A stretch of DNA of 64,000 nt from Capsulimonadaceae bacterium (GCA_031292625.1 JARLGU010000001.1:62001-126000), one strand, 5' to 3'; positions 34,844 to 44,513 are shown, counted from the first letter of the stretch. Notes: generated from the sequence alone by a model not told the origin. Program-made: numbers and translations.

Positions 34844-35695
34844 ATGGCAATCGATTTCAGGGTAAGACCCCCATTTAAGGGATTTCGTACGGCTTTTGGA
34901 CGTCGAGGAGGTTCGACCGAATCTGACGAGGTGCTGATCGAGGGTTTTATAAAGCGACTCGACGAAGCCGGTATCACAAAGGGCGTCGTTACGGGGAGGA
35001 ACATTGCGGGTAAGTCCGGCGGCCCCGACATCGTCGTTCCCAACGAGGACGTTGCGGAGCTGGTTCGAAAGTACCCAACCCGCTTCGAGGGGTTTGGAGC
35101 GGTGGATGTTCGCAATGTTCCGAAGGCACTCGACGAACTCGACAAGATTGCGGGGCTTGGACTTAAGGGCGTTGCGTTCGACAACCCGTGGTCGAACCCC
35201 GCGCTCTACGATGACGATAAGTCACTTTTCCCAATCTACGAAAAGAGCAGTCAACTCAAGCTGATTGTCGGGCTGACGGCCAGCGCCTTTATCGGGCCCG
35301 ACATCTCATATTCCAATCCGGCTCACGTACAGCGCGTCGCGAGCGCGTTTCCGGAGCTCACGATTGTTGTTCCGCATGGCTCATGGCCGTGGACAACACA
35401 AATTGCGGCGGTTCTGATCGAAAGCAAACTTCGAGGCGCTAGCAATATCTATATCCTGCCTGATGTCTATCTCAATCCGCCGGGCGTTCCTGGCCGGCAG
35501 GATTATATCGACTTAATCAATTGGACCTTCCTAGGAAAACAGCAACTGTTCGATCGCGTGCTGTTTGCGAGCAGTTTTCCGGCGCAAGATCCGCTAGATG
35601 CCGTCCGGGACTTCAAGCAGATTGATGGCATCGCGCCCGAGATCCGCGACGCCATCCTGTTTAAGAACGCCGAGCGGATTCTTGGTTTGGCCTAG
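34844..35695 (+). CDS. Amidohydrolase-like TIM-barrel protein lacking several metal ligands
   Basis: A 283-residue protein with the overall pattern of the amidohydrolase-2 family: an N-terminal IDF strand, KYPTRFEGFGAVDVRN, LGLKGVAFDNPWSNPALYDDD, FPELTIVVPHGSWPW, and RVLFASSFPAQDPLDAVRDF near the end. The first strand reads IDFRVRPP instead of IDxHxH, and the late Asp of the usual GSD/GTD motif is Ser (FASSFP), so at least three metal ligands are missing; His in VVPHGS remains. It may act without metal or be non-enzymatic. AAAAGGAG precedes the ATG. It lies 45 bp after the SsuABC-type genes, probably one operon that imports and processes one compound. Confidence 0.75.
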   Translation: MAIDFRVRPPFKGFRTAFGRRGGSTESDEVLIEGFIKRLDEAGITKGVVTGRNIAGKSGGPDIVVPNEDVAELVRKYPTRFEGFGAVDVRNVPKALDELDKIAGLGLKGVAFDNPWSNPALYDDDKSLFPIYEKSSQLKLIVGLTASAFIGPDISYSNPAHVQRVASAFPELTIVVPHGSWPWTTQIAAVLIESKLRGASNIYILPDVYLNPPGVPGRQDYIDLINWTFLGKQQLFDRVLFASSFPAQDPLDAVRDFKQIDGIAPEIRDAILFKNAERILGLA

Positions 35696-35751
35696 CTACT
35701 GAAAGCTATACCGTGTATAGTCACAGCCGTGGCACGGTGCAAATATGGACG

Positions 35752-35784
35752 TCGCGCCCCCACTTCTGGGGGCGCGATTTCTCT
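35752..35784 (+). terminator. Rho-independent terminator of the transporter operon
   Basis: TCGCGCCCCC (35752-35761) / GGGGGCGCGA (35768-35777), 6-nt loop, then TTTCTCTT, between two convergent genes. Confidence 0.8.
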
Positions 35785-36773
35785 TACCGATCCTCAGGCG
35801 TCACGCTTAAGACGCGTCTTTCGGAGCGTCTGATGACGGTGACGGGCGTCGGGATGCCGACGACTTTCTCCGTGAGGCGCCGCAGGAGATCGTCCAGCCC
35901 GGCGATTGCGTGCTCGCCGAACGCGACGATGACGTCGCCCGCGAGCAGCCCCGCGCGTTGCGCCGCGCCGCCGGGGGTAATGTCCGATATGAGAACGCCG
36001 CTTTCCGTCTCCAGACCGTGATAGCGGGTAACGCGTCGCGGAAGCATGACCATCTGGCCCGCGATGCCGATGACGCTGCGGCGGACGCGGCCGAAGCGCA
36101 GGAGTTGGCTTGCGACATCCTTGGCCGTATTGATCGCTGTGGCGAAGCTGATCCCCTGCGCAGGGGCAATCATGGCTGTGTTGACGCCGATCACTTCCCC
36201 TCGCGTGTTCACCAGCGGGCCGCCGGAGTTGCCCGGGTTGAGCGCCGCGTCTGTTTGGATTACGTTGTCGATCAACCGGCCGCTTTGCGAGCGGAGCGTC
36301 CGCCCGAGCGCGCTGATGACGCCCGCGGTCACTGAGCACTGGAAGCCGTACGGGTTTCCGATTGCGATGACAAGCTGTCCGGGTCGAATGGCCTGCGAGT
36401 CGCCGAGCGCAACGGGCGTCAGGGGCGTGGCGTCGATGCGGATCAGCGCGAGGTCGGTATCGGGATCGTCGCCGATCAACTCGGCGTTGGAATGTCTTCC
36501 GTCGGTGAGCGTGACGTCAATCGCGTCCGCGCCGTTAACGACGTGGCTGTTGGTGAGAATGTATCCGTCGGGCGTAAAGATGAACCCAGAGCCGCTGCCG
36601 GCAGGGGCGAGCCGTCCGGCGCGAGTCTTGCTGACGCCGATCAACACAACCGAGGGGCTGGTCGTCTCGGCGGCATGGACGACCGCTCGCGAGTAGGCAT
36701 CGAGCAGATCCTCATCGCGTACCGGAATGTCCTTCGCCGCGCGGGTTTCGTAAGAGGCGAATTGGTTTTCCAT
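35784..36773 (-). CDS. HtrA/Deg-type serine protease with PDZ domain, no visible export signal
   Basis: A 329-residue protein. The trypsin-like domain has GSGSGFIFTPDGYILTNSHVV (catalytic His), DPDTDLALIRI (Asp) and QTDAALNPGNSGGPLVNTRGEVIGVNT (Ser). A PDZ domain follows (RYHGLETESGVLISDITPGGAAQRAGLLAGDVIVAFGE...). HtrA proteins degrade or chaperone misfolded envelope proteins, yet the N-terminus (MENQFASYETRAAKDIPVRDEDLLDAY) has no signal peptide or membrane anchor. It may be cytoplasmic like some Deg proteins, or the true start could be altered. Confidence 0.92.
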   Translation of the reverse strand: MENQFASYETRAAKDIPVRDEDLLDAYSRAVVHAAETTSPSVVLIGVSKTRAGRLAPAGSGSGFIFTPDGYILTNSHVVNGADAIDVTLTDGRHSNAELIGDDPDTDLALIRIDATPLTPVALGDSQAIRPGQLVIAIGNPYGFQCSVTAGVISALGRTLRSQSGRLIDNVIQTDAALNPGNSGGPLVNTRGEVIGVNTAMIAPAQGISFATAINTAKDVASQLLRFGRVRRSVIGIAGQMVMLPRRVTRYHGLETESGVLISDITPGGAAQRAGLLAGDVIVAFGEHAIAGLDDLLRRLTEKVVGIPTPVTVIRRSERRVLSVTPEDR

Positions 36774-36871
36774 AGTGTCTCTCCGCCTTCCATGCTAAGA
36801 TCGCAAGATTGCACCACGGAAGGCGATAGTAGAACACCATGAGCGAGGGGACGAGTTCCGCGCTGTCGCGA

Positions 36872-38128
36872 CTAGGCTGGGGACGTCGTCAGGAGGGCGC
36901 TTTCGTATCCAAGGGCCGACACGTCCATCATGTTCTCGCGTTCGATGACCGGAGCGGGAAGAACATAGGTGCTGGGGTCGCGCGAGATATGGCCCCGGAT
37001 CTGTCGGAGGGCTAGCTGCGCCGCCATCTTGCCTGCCGAGCGGAAGTCGGATGCGGTGGTCGGGAAGGCGGGGTGGGCGGCGCGTCCGATGTCGAGATCG
37101 TCGAATCCCGTGATACACAGGCCGTCCGGCACGCCGATGCCGATCTTCTGAGCAAGCTGCATGGTGATTACGGCCGTCTGGTCTTCGAGCGCCATGATCG
37201 CCGTCGGACGATCTTCCTCGGCTCCATTGCGCCATTTGATCAGCTGCGCCATAACGGCTTCCGCGAATTCCCTTGTGGGCCATCGGCCAGGCATGGGCCA
37301 GCGGTCACCGTCGAAGCGGCGCAATCCGGCGTTGTCGAGCGCATCGCGATAGCCCTGGTAACGGTCGTAGTTAGACCTGTGCATTACCAGCGGGATGCCG
37401 TCGGCTTGACCGGCGTCGCCCGTGACGTCCATGAAGGCAATCCGGTGATGTCCCCGCCGGATCAGCAGTTCGGTCATGTCGTAGCCAGCCTGATAGTTGT
37501 CGAACAGGATTTGCGTCCGGCGCTGGTTAGGATAGGCGATGTCGACGACGATTATCGGGATATCGGTGAACTCTTCGTTCAAGTAGTCCGACTGCATTTG
37601 ATCGCGCGTTCTGGCGACCGGCTCGATAATGATCGCCTGACAGCCGGACGCTACCAGCTCGCGGATACGTTGGCGCTCGATTTCGTAATCATGGCGGGAA
37701 TTGGCCATCAGCAAGTTGAACCCCTGTTCATGGCTTGCCTGCTCAAGGCCATTGTACAGCCTGACCATGAGCTCGCTTTCGTCGGGCGTAACGAAGGCGA
37801 TAAACTTGATTTCCGCGGCTTCTTGCGCTTGGACGTCGCGGCGGATGTAGCAGCCGCTGCCCTGGCGCTTGTCGATGAGTCCATCTCGTTGGAGAAGATT
37901 GAGCGCGCCAACGACCGTGATATGCGACGTGTCATAGCGAACCTGCAGGTCGCGCATCGACGGCAGCTTGTCATTCGCGTCGCTCTCTCCGTTGGCGATG
38001 AAGTCCGCTACGATTCGTGAGGCGATCTGATCGGGCAGGGGCCGTCGCTTCGGTTTCAGCATGACGCTTGGTTGTGCGGTTCGCTCTTTGGTTGGCATAT
38101 GAATGTTTGGTCTTAATAGAACTACCAT
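36872..38128 (-). CDS. GntR-HTH / LacI-type sugar-binding fusion transcriptional regulator
   Basis: A protein of up to 418 residues. The N-terminal winged helix is GntR-like (QIASRIVADFIANGE...KLPSMRDLQVRYDTSHITVVGALNLLQRDGLIDKRQGSGCYIRR). A periplasmic-binding-protein-like effector domain of the LacI/AraR type follows (IKFIAFVTPDESELMVRLYNGLEQASHEQGFNLLMANSRHDYE; AIMALEDQTAVITMQLAQKIGIGVPDGLCITGFDD). Such AraR-type regulators sense sugars. Start is ambiguous: ATG 38128 sits at the predicted transcription start, ATG 38098 is an alternative, and neither has a ribosome-binding site. A TCTTAATAGAAC motif in the first codons matches sites before two prepilin operons. Confidence 0.9.
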   Translation of the reverse strand: MVVLLRPNIHMPTKERTAQPSVMLKPKRRPLPDQIASRIVADFIANGESDANDKLPSMRDLQVRYDTSHITVVGALNLLQRDGLIDKRQGSGCYIRRDVQAQEAAEIKFIAFVTPDESELMVRLYNGLEQASHEQGFNLLMANSRHDYEIERQRIRELVASGCQAIIIEPVARTRDQMQSDYLNEEFTDIPIIVVDIAYPNQRRTQILFDNYQAGYDMTELLIRRGHHRIAFMDVTGDAGQADGIPLVMHRSNYDRYQGYRDALDNAGLRRFDGDRWPMPGRWPTREFAEAVMAQLIKWRNGAEEDRPTAIMALEDQTAVITMQLAQKIGIGVPDGLCITGFDDLDIGRAAHPAFPTTASDFRSAGKMAAQLALRQIRGHISRDPSTYVLPAPVIERENMMDVSALGYESALLTTSPA

Positions 38129-38161
38129 TGTATAGTATCGTCAATCCTATCTTATTGTCAA
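38109..38161 (-). promoter_or_regulatory. Promoter and operator-like motif of the GntR-LacI regulator gene
   Basis: Minus strand: TTGACA (38161-38156), 16-bp spacer, GATACT (38139-38134), or ATACTA with 17 bp. GGTCTTAATAGAAC (plus strand, 38109-38122) matches sites at 40548 and 45533. Confidence 0.5.
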
Positions 38162-38261
38162 TACCCTCCGCAAAGCGCATATTTTGCGGCGATCCCATTC
38201 TTTGCCGGCGCCCGGTATGATCGCAGCAGCGTCACTGCCTTTACCGCGTTGCACGATCGCG

Positions 38262-39497
38262 TCATCTGTTCGCGACGGAGTGACCGAATGCAGCGATCGC
38301 GGCGTTCCAGAACGGACGGTAGACGGTGTTGCGCGACTTGCCTTTCGCGTAGCGCGTCTGTTGCATCATCGTGACGAACACGAGGCCATCTTGCGGATCG
38401 ATCTCAAAGTCTGTGGACCATGCGCCTTCGTGGCCGAACATGCCCGGCGCGACGAGCTTATCACGCCCGTGATCCATGCTCATCGTCATCATGCCATAGC
38501 CGTATCCGTGTTCCTGCGGATTGACGTCGCCTGTGTGGGTCGAACCGATTAGGCGCACATCGGCGGCTGCGATATAGCGATGTCCATCCAGTTCCCCGCC
38601 GCGAAGGAGCATGCGCGCATAGCGCGAGATGTCCTCCGCATTTGAAAAGAGACCGCCGGCCGGGTCCGCGGTCAGTTGATCCTTCGGCAAGTCGACGGGG
38701 ACCCACTCATCGACTGCCTTATATCCCGGCGGCTCGTGCGTATAGGCGTAGGCGGTCGCAAGGCGAGCTCGCTGGGCCGCATCCGGCCAGAACGTCGTGT
38801 TTGTCAGCCCCAACGGCTGGATAATGTTGCGCGAGATGAAATCCGCGTATGGAACTCCGCTGACAGCTTCGACAATCCTTCCGAGCACCTCGAAGTTTGC
38901 GTTGCTATACCAGAATTTTGTGTCCGGATCGCCAGTAAGAGGCAACTTCGCGAGGTCTGCGACATAGTCCTTTAGAGCATAGCCTGGATGTTTGCGAAAG
39001 GGCTGATCGTTATTAAGGCTGCTCGTGTGGTTGAGCAGGTTTTCGACGAGGAGCGGGCGCACAGGAGCGCGCAAGGCGCTGGTCGTGCCGTCTGCTTGCT
39101 TTTGCGCGACCTGCAGGGAGGCGAATTCCGGCAGGTACTTGGAAACGGGATCGGCGATATTGATCTTGCCCTGATCGACTAGCATCATGAGCGCGACCGT
39201 AGTGAACGTCTTGGTTTCCGATGCCACCCAGAACATGTTGTCTCGGGACATCGGCGTTTGCTTCTCGATGTTGGCTTTGCCAACAGTTTCCTCGGCCAAA
39301 ATACCGTTCTTGCCGGCGACGAACAAGACAGCTCCCGCTATCGTATGATCGTCTACAAGCGGCTGTACGGCTTGCGCAAGCATGCCATTGTGATAGGTTC
39401 CGCCGGCATGGGCGGCGACAGGTAGAACGGACAAGGTCATTAGACCAAACAGGACGCATGACGCCGCAGCGTATCGTTGCCGTTTCGAGTTTTTCAT
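38262..39497 (-). CDS. Secreted serine hydrolase of the beta-lactamase / penicillin-binding-protein fold
   Basis: A 411-residue protein with a signal peptide (YAAASCVLFGLMTLSVLPVAAHAGG). The class C beta-lactamase-like motifs are SxxK in WVASETKTFTTVA, YxN in FWYSNANFEVLGRIV, and a late GHEGAWSTDF in place of KTG. Such enzymes are esterases, D-amino-acid peptidases or carboxypeptidases; true beta-lactamase activity is not implied. It starts 37 bp after a prepilin-type gene and should share its promoter. Confidence 0.88.
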   Translation of the reverse strand: MKNSKRQRYAAASCVLFGLMTLSVLPVAAHAGGTYHNGMLAQAVQPLVDDHTIAGAVLFVAGKNGILAEETVGKANIEKQTPMSRDNMFWVASETKTFTTVALMMLVDQGKINIADPVSKYLPEFASLQVAQKQADGTTSALRAPVRPLLVENLLNHTSSLNNDQPFRKHPGYALKDYVADLAKLPLTGDPDTKFWYSNANFEVLGRIVEAVSGVPYADFISRNIIQPLGLTNTTFWPDAAQRARLATAYAYTHEPPGYKAVDEWVPVDLPKDQLTADPAGGLFSNAEDISRYARMLLRGGELDGHRYIAAADVRLIGSTHTGDVNPQEHGYGYGMMTMSMDHGRDKLVAPGMFGHEGAWSTDFEIDPQDGLVFVTMMQQTRYAKGKSRNTVYRPFWNAAIAAFGHSVANR

Positions 39498-39534
39498 CTG
39501 CTCCTCTGAAATAGCCCCTGAATAGCGCGGGAGC

Positions 39535-40527
39535 TTAGTGGATCGAAAACGTTGCGGTCGGACCGCCTCCGCTGCAAGCGCCTACCTTGCCAGCGGACGC
39601 CGCCGGACCAGTCCCCCAACCGCCGTTCGTGTAGTCGCCTGGGAATGAGCCGCAGCTATTGCTCGTATTGTCCAGTCCCGCCGAGATCTGAGCGGGAAGC
39701 AGCCATTTGACGTGCCCGTCCGCGAAGGCGTAGTTTGCGCCCAGGCTGTGGCGGCCGGTCAGATAGGTACCGAATATCTGCCCCCCGCGGTCGGCCATGA
39801 CGCTGCCTGGCCACATCCCGGTCGCCGCATACCCGTAGCCCGAGCCTCCGGCTTCGGAGTTATTCAGGATGTCCGTTCCATTGCTTGCAGGCGAGCTTCC
39901 GTCGATCCAGCCTGCGGACGCATCGGTTGGGTCGGCTGTGCAGGCGTACGCCTCGAAGAACAAGATCGTGTTCGTGGCGTTCCCGAGGGAAGACGCTTGG
40001 AAGGCCGCATGGGCCGTCGTTCCCGTGGATCCCATCCCAAAATTGGCATTTAATGCGTAGGAAATCTTTTGTTGATTCGCGGTAGAAATCGATGTGACGT
40101 TCGTCGGATTGCCCAGTTGAACGTAGGCTCCGCCTGTGTTGGGGAGGCCGGATGGCTGGAAGGAGTCTGTTGGGCAGGTGAAAACCGCTCTCGTTTTGAC
40201 GTAGGGATAGAGTTGGCCGGCCCATCCCATCCCATAATTGTAAGCGTCGCTGACGTGGCCAAACGCACCCTGGAGGTACGACTCGTCATAGTCCTGAGCG
40301 TACTGCAATACGCCGAGGCTGAGTTGCTTTAGATTGCTCTGGCACGCTGCCTGCCGCGCCTTTTCGCGCGCGGTAGCGAATACCGGGAAAAGAATCGCTG
40401 CAAGTATTGCAATGATAGCGATTACTACGAGCAGCTCAATTAGGGTAAACGCGGAGGTCCAGGGGTGTCCGCTGATGGAGGTTGTCGATCGCTGGTCGTT
40501 GGCAGTCTGTGTTGGCTTCATATTCAT
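39535..40527 (-). CDS. Prepilin-type protein with H-x9-DG domain (DUF1559-like)
   Basis: A 330-residue protein with an unusually long leader (~27 residues) ending SAFTLIEL; the residue before Phe is Ala rather than Gly, which prepilin peptidases accept less well. The pilin helix and [19 protein letters not shown] follow, with the C-terminal motif [23 protein letters not shown] precedes the ATG. The downstream serine hydrolase is probably co-transcribed. The promoter belongs to the TTGACR-N17-TAAGAT set. Confidence 0.9.
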   Translation of the reverse strand: MNMKPTQTANDQRSTTSISGHPWTSAFTLIELLVVIAIIAILAAILFPVFATAREKARQAACQSNLKQLSLGVLQYAQDYDESYLQGAFGHVSDAYNYGMGWAGQLYPYVKTRAVFTCPTDSFQPSGLPNTGGAYVQLGNPTNVTSISTANQQKISYALNANFGMGSTGTTAHAAFQASSLGNATNTILFFEAYACTADPTDASAGWIDGSSPASNGTDILNNSEAGGSGYGYAATGMWPGSVMADRGGQIFGTYLTGRHSLGANYAFADGHVKWLLPAQISAGLDNTSNSCGSFPGDYTNGGWGTGPAASAGKVGACSGGGPTATFSIH

Positions 40528-40547
40528 TCCTCGGTGTAAGCGCCCCG

Positions 40548-40604
40548 TAGTCTTAATATAACTCAGCTTACTCTCATCTTATCATGCCCTACGGCTTTTG
40601 TCAA
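40548..40604 (-). promoter_or_regulatory. TAAGAT-class promoter and TAGTCTTAATATAAC element
   Basis: Minus strand: TTGACA (40604-40599), 17 bp, TAAGAT (40581-40576). TAGTCTTAATATAAC (plus strand, 40548-40562) covers the predicted start region. Confidence 0.65.
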
Positions 40605-40753
40605 GAGGCAACCTAAATGGAAAATATGTCGAATTGGGGCTACTTGCATAGTGCCGCATTTGGCTTGAACGGACAGTGTTGATATGACTAGCAGCTGGCG
40701 TACATGATCTCCGTCATCGCGCTGGAATCCCCGCGCAGGGTCGATCGACTGCG

Positions 40754-41821
40754 CTAATTACCCGTTTTTCCAAGGGTATTGCCGTACAGCAAGCGTCGCG
40801 CCGCTTCCGCAAGTTGAGACGGACTTGATGCGCTTGTCGAAATATTGTGCAGGCTCCAATGAATGGTCATCGACCACGTCGATCCTGCTTTTGCGTGAAC
40901 GAGAGGGCCGAGCAGTTCGAGCTCACAATAGAACTTCGACGACTCATCATTAACGTATAACTCGACCGGGCATCCAGCGATGTCGGGGCCGTCGGGATAT
41001 TGCCCCGGCAGCTTCGGCGTGCTCGAAAGAAACGCGATGCCGTGCGAGATCGAGACGATTGAGGCGACATCGGAATCGACGCCGATCTTGCATCCGTTCT
41101 TGACGCTTGGGTTGACGCGGATCATGTCGGGCCAGGCTGACGCGACGACGCTATTTCCGATGAGGCCGAGATATCCTTTTTTGTAGACGCTATGGGGACT
41201 TGCCGACACAAAAACCGCTTCGCCAGGAACGACCTGCGCGATACTCCACAGCCCCGCGCGGACGGCCGCGCCGCCGTCTTTCGACGCCGTGAGCTTTATC
41301 ACGAAGTCGCCGTTAGGGGCAAACGAAAATGTCCTGGTGATGCGGATGCCCGTGCCGGGGGAAACCTGCGAGCGAATCTCAAGCACTCCGGGGGCGACCG
41401 CTTTCGCGTCGTATTGTGTCCCGTCGAGCACGGGATCAGGCGGCCAGATGTTGCTTCCATGGAACTCGCCCCACGACGATTGCGGCGACAACCAGTCCTT
41501 TTCGCCGCCGTAATTCTTCCAATCGCGCGCCTTCCAGTTCCAGGACTCTGCGTTCCAGAGGATATTGCGGCCGCCGACCTTGCCGTAGCGCATGATCCGC
41601 CCGATTTGCGGCACGACAACCGCCTCCGTCTTGCCGTCGCTGAGGCGGTATGCCGGCAGGCCCATGTAGGTTGTCTGCTGAATGTCCGACGAGAATCCGT
41701 TCGTGGTTGCCGCGCGCGCTTGTGGTACGTCAATTGCGAATAGACCGGCAGCGATGCCGAGCCCGGCGAGCACGGCACAGCTGACGGATGCTCGGAAGCG
41801 AGGACGCGAAAATGGGAACAT
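40754..41821 (-). CDS. Secreted DUF4380-like protein (galactose-mutarotase-like fold)
   Basis: A 355-residue protein with a signal peptide (VSCAVLAGLGIAAGLFAIDVPQARAAT). The sequence TEAVVVPQIGRIMRYGKVGGRNILWNAESW and later TGIRITRTFSFAPNGDFVIKLTASKDG resemble DUF4380 proteins, which share the aldose-epimerase-like beta-sandwich. Function is unknown; the context suggests carbohydrate binding or epimerisation. It has its own promoter, with a perfect inverted repeat overlapping the -10 (41848-41868). Confidence 0.65.
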   Translation of the reverse strand: MFPFSRPRFRASVSCAVLAGLGIAAGLFAIDVPQARAATTNGFSSDIQQTTYMGLPAYRLSDGKTEAVVVPQIGRIMRYGKVGGRNILWNAESWNWKARDWKNYGGEKDWLSPQSSWGEFHGSNIWPPDPVLDGTQYDAKAVAPGVLEIRSQVSPGTGIRITRTFSFAPNGDFVIKLTASKDGGAAVRAGLWSIAQVVPGEAVFVSASPHSVYKKGYLGLIGNSVVASAWPDMIRVNPSVKNGCKIGVDSDVASIVSISHGIAFLSSTPKLPGQYPDGPDIAGCPVELYVNDESSKFYCELELLGPLVHAKAGSTWSMTIHWSLHNISTSASSPSQLAEAARRLLYGNTLGKTGN

Positions 41822-41847
41822 GGGAGTTTGCCTACGATCTGATTATT

Positions 41848-41889
41848 GATAAGATTTAAAATCTTATCGTGTATTGCAGCGCGCGTCAA
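41848..41889 (-). promoter_or_regulatory. TAAGAT-class promoter with palindromic operator
   Basis: Minus strand: TTGACG (41889-41884), 17 bp, TAAGAT (41866-41861). The inverted repeat GATAAGATTT-A-AAATCTTATC (41848-41868) includes the -10, so a dimeric repressor would cover it. Confidence 0.65.
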
Positions 41890-42119
41890 GGATTGTGCGA
41901 GAGATTTCCCGGGCAGCCGCATCTATAACTGTTTGCTGCGGCGCGTGTCCGGTAAAGGGCCGTCCTGGGTTGGGCAAGCCCCGTGAACAGGCTAGTCGTT
42001 CAAGACCGAGCATTTTCGTGGTCCCGCAGTCCCATCTTATGGCGCGGCATTGTGCTTGTCAAGATTGGATTGCAACTCCTGGTTTCGCGAACCAGCCTTC
42101 GGGCACGAAATACAGCGTC

Positions 42120-44513
42120 TCAGAACTCGTTGACGCCCGGCTCCAGGGCGCGCGTCGTTGCGCCGAGACGAAGAACTCCGGATAGACCGGGCGGCAAAGT
42201 TACCGTCCCCTCCAGTTCGCCGGCGGATTGAACAAAGCGGACGTTCACGCGCCCGAGACGATGATTAATGCCGCCCTCCGCCCATTTTAGCGGGCCCAGT
42301 TGCGGTTCTACGAGAACCTTCTTGAAGCTAGGTTCTAGCGGGCGGATTCCCAGGATGCTCGCGTAAAGGTGGAACAGCGGATGGGCTCCCCACGCATGGC
42401 AATCGGAACGCGACGGCTCCGGTTCCTCAAAGGTCGTTTTGAACCCCTGTCCAGGAAGGTCGAACCACAACTGCAGGCGATCGAAGAGGATGTCCGGCCG
42501 TTTCATGAGCCTCAGGGTCTCGAAGAGGTAGTGCGAGAAGTAGATTGTCGTCCGCTCGATATCCTGAGCCGTGACCAGGCCGTCAAAGACGGATGATCGC
42601 CGATCGAAGGGGAGGCGGCCCGACAAAAGCGCCAGGCACTGCGAATGTTCGCTCCAGGTCTCGTGCGCAACGTCGTCTGCAAGCATTCCGCGTTTATGAT
42701 CAAAGAAGGCATCCGTTGCTCGCTCCGCGAGATCGTTCGCAAAGCACTCGTAGCGCGATGCCAGAACCGGCTCGCACATCAGCCGCTCCAACTCGGCGGC
42801 AAGTCCAAGCACGTATATAAAATGCCAGTTAAGCACGCCGCTTACGCCGGCAGCGCCGTTTGGCGGGACGCCGAGAACCCAGGACGGTACCCAGTCCATG
42901 CAGTTCCACCCATCTGGAGCTTGAATGAGACCGTCCTCATTTAGGTACCCAAGGTATGCGTCAATGACTGATCGAACGCCCGGCATCAGGGATCGGACGA
43001 AGCCTCGGTCGTCGCGCCAGAACGCGAAATCGTGAACCATCGCCACCCACCAGAGCGAAAACGGCGGAATGACTTGCCGTGTACGCGAAGGATAGCGCGA
43101 TGCGGTCAGACCGGAACTGTCGCGCGAGCAATTGAAGAGGGCTAGCGCCTTTCTGGGAAGCCGGTCGCCGGCTGAGACCGCGTAGGCCATGAGGGTTTCG
43201 ATGCGCGTGTCGCCGAGGTACATGAGTTGCTCGTAATAGGGGCAATCCATGTAGGTTTCATGCGAGCACATTTCGAGCGCTCGCAGCATGATTGGGCCAA
43301 TCGTCGCAAAGCGAGGATCCGACGCGTTAAAGCGGCTTGTGGCATCGAGCGGATAGTGCGTTTCCCGCAATGCGAATCTTTCGATCGTTAGCGGCTCGTC
43401 CCGCGTTGCAACGGTCAGTTGCATGTAGCGTCCGGCCTGCCACCAGAGCGTGGTATACCGGCGATTTGGGACGCCGTCGTGTACGAACGTATCGCCGACG
43501 CCGGCGAAGTATTTGCCTTCGAGGTCGTTACGATTACCTTTGTCGCGCTTGCCGGGCAACAAGTAGAGCGATTCCGCCCATTCGGCGCATATCGTGTTTG
43601 CTCTTCCGCCCGAGAGGACGAACTCCGGATAGGCGCAGTAGTAGTTTTCCAGATCGATGATGACGCGCAGCGCCGTGTTCGCCGGGATCGTGACGTTACA
43701 GCTTCCTGCAAGAAGGCCGTTCCATTGGCTTTCGTCCTGCTTGCGATGGCGCGTCCGGCTCACGATCAGGTTTGCGGTATTTAGGGCACCATCGGCAGTA
43801 ACATCCAACTCTTCGATATGACGGACTGATCCGGCGTGAACGGTTTGCTCGAGCATCGGGGGGAGAAGCGCGGGGCGGAGACGCCACCCAGGCGCTGGGC
43901 CGTAATAGTCGAAATACTGCTTGTTGCGCGCTTCCTGGATATTGATGGCCGAAGCCCAGCCATCGCCGGCGCCTTTCTCGAAGCCCCAATGGAACTCCGC
44001 GCCTCGCAAGAGCAGATTTGCGCCGCTTCCCCAGGCGACCCCGGGGCTCGTGAACTCGTAGCCGCCCAACTGGACGGTCTCCCAGATTGCGTGGCCCGTG
44101 TTAAACGTCTCGATTGGCTCATTTTCCGCCGCAAGCACGAATCCAGGGAGGTAGCTCATCTGCGCGGAGGGCGCCATTTTTCCGAGTCGCCAAACATGCG
44201 CGACAATGGTGTGCGCACCTGGCGATAGGGGGACGTCGTACGTCTCGAAAAACCAATTGTCCACATCGCCGCGCTCGGGACCGCGGCCGAATCGCACTCC
44301 GTCAAGGTAGATTTCGTAGCGTTCATCCGCGCTGACATGCAGCCGGACGGTATGTTCTTCCGCAATGTGAACGCGAAGGCGGAACGCCATAACGATAGGC
44401 GCGACACCGTCGGCGGCGGGGTGGGTGATCCATTTTGCTGGCCAATATCCCTTGCCCGCAGTCTCCTGGGTTGGCGGCGTAATAAACGGACTGCGATCGA
44501 GAAGAACGCGCAT
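42120..44513 (-). CDS. Alpha-L-rhamnosidase-like glycoside hydrolase (GH78-like)
   Basis: A 797-residue multidomain protein with no signal peptide. N-terminal beta-sandwich domains include KWITHPAADGVAPIVMAFRLRVHIAEEHTVRLHVSADERYEIYLDGVRFGRGP. The (alpha/alpha)6-barrel follows, with ETYMDCPYYEQLMYLGDTRIE at about residue 420, corresponding to the DCPxRxER...GD catalytic region of GH78 but with YYEQLMY in place of RxERxGW. A C-terminal beta domain has WGAHPLFHLYASILGI. Variation in the acid motif means the substrate may not be rhamnose. It lies 57 bp downstream of a prepilin-type gene, probably in one operon. Confidence 0.82.
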   Translation of the reverse strand: MRVLLDRSPFITPPTQETAGKGYWPAKWITHPAADGVAPIVMAFRLRVHIAEEHTVRLHVSADERYEIYLDGVRFGRGPERGDVDNWFFETYDVPLSPGAHTIVAHVWRLGKMAPSAQMSYLPGFVLAAENEPIETFNTGHAIWETVQLGGYEFTSPGVAWGSGANLLLRGAEFHWGFEKGAGDGWASAINIQEARNKQYFDYYGPAPGWRLRPALLPPMLEQTVHAGSVRHIEELDVTADGALNTANLIVSRTRHRKQDESQWNGLLAGSCNVTIPANTALRVIIDLENYYCAYPEFVLSGGRANTICAEWAESLYLLPGKRDKGNRNDLEGKYFAGVGDTFVHDGVPNRRYTTLWWQAGRYMQLTVATRDEPLTIERFALRETHYPLDATSRFNASDPRFATIGPIMLRALEMCSHETYMDCPYYEQLMYLGDTRIETLMAYAVSAGDRLPRKALALFNCSRDSSGLTASRYPSRTRQVIPPFSLWWVAMVHDFAFWRDDRGFVRSLMPGVRSVIDAYLGYLNEDGLIQAPDGWNCMDWVPSWVLGVPPNGAAGVSGVLNWHFIYVLGLAAELERLMCEPVLASRYECFANDLAERATDAFFDHKRGMLADDVAHETWSEHSQCLALLSGRLPFDRRSSVFDGLVTAQDIERTTIYFSHYLFETLRLMKRPDILFDRLQLWFDLPGQGFKTTFEEPEPSRSDCHAWGAHPLFHLYASILGIRPLEPSFKKVLVEPQLGPLKWAEGGINHRLGRVNVRFVQSAGELEGTVTLPPGLSGVLRLGATTRALEPGVNEF

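Noticed and set aside
38262-39497. Serine hydrolase considered as an antibiotic-resistance beta-lactamase
   Set aside because: It has SxxK and YxN but the third motif is HEGA rather than KTG, and it sits in a carbohydrate/prepilin operon; esterase or peptidase is more likely.
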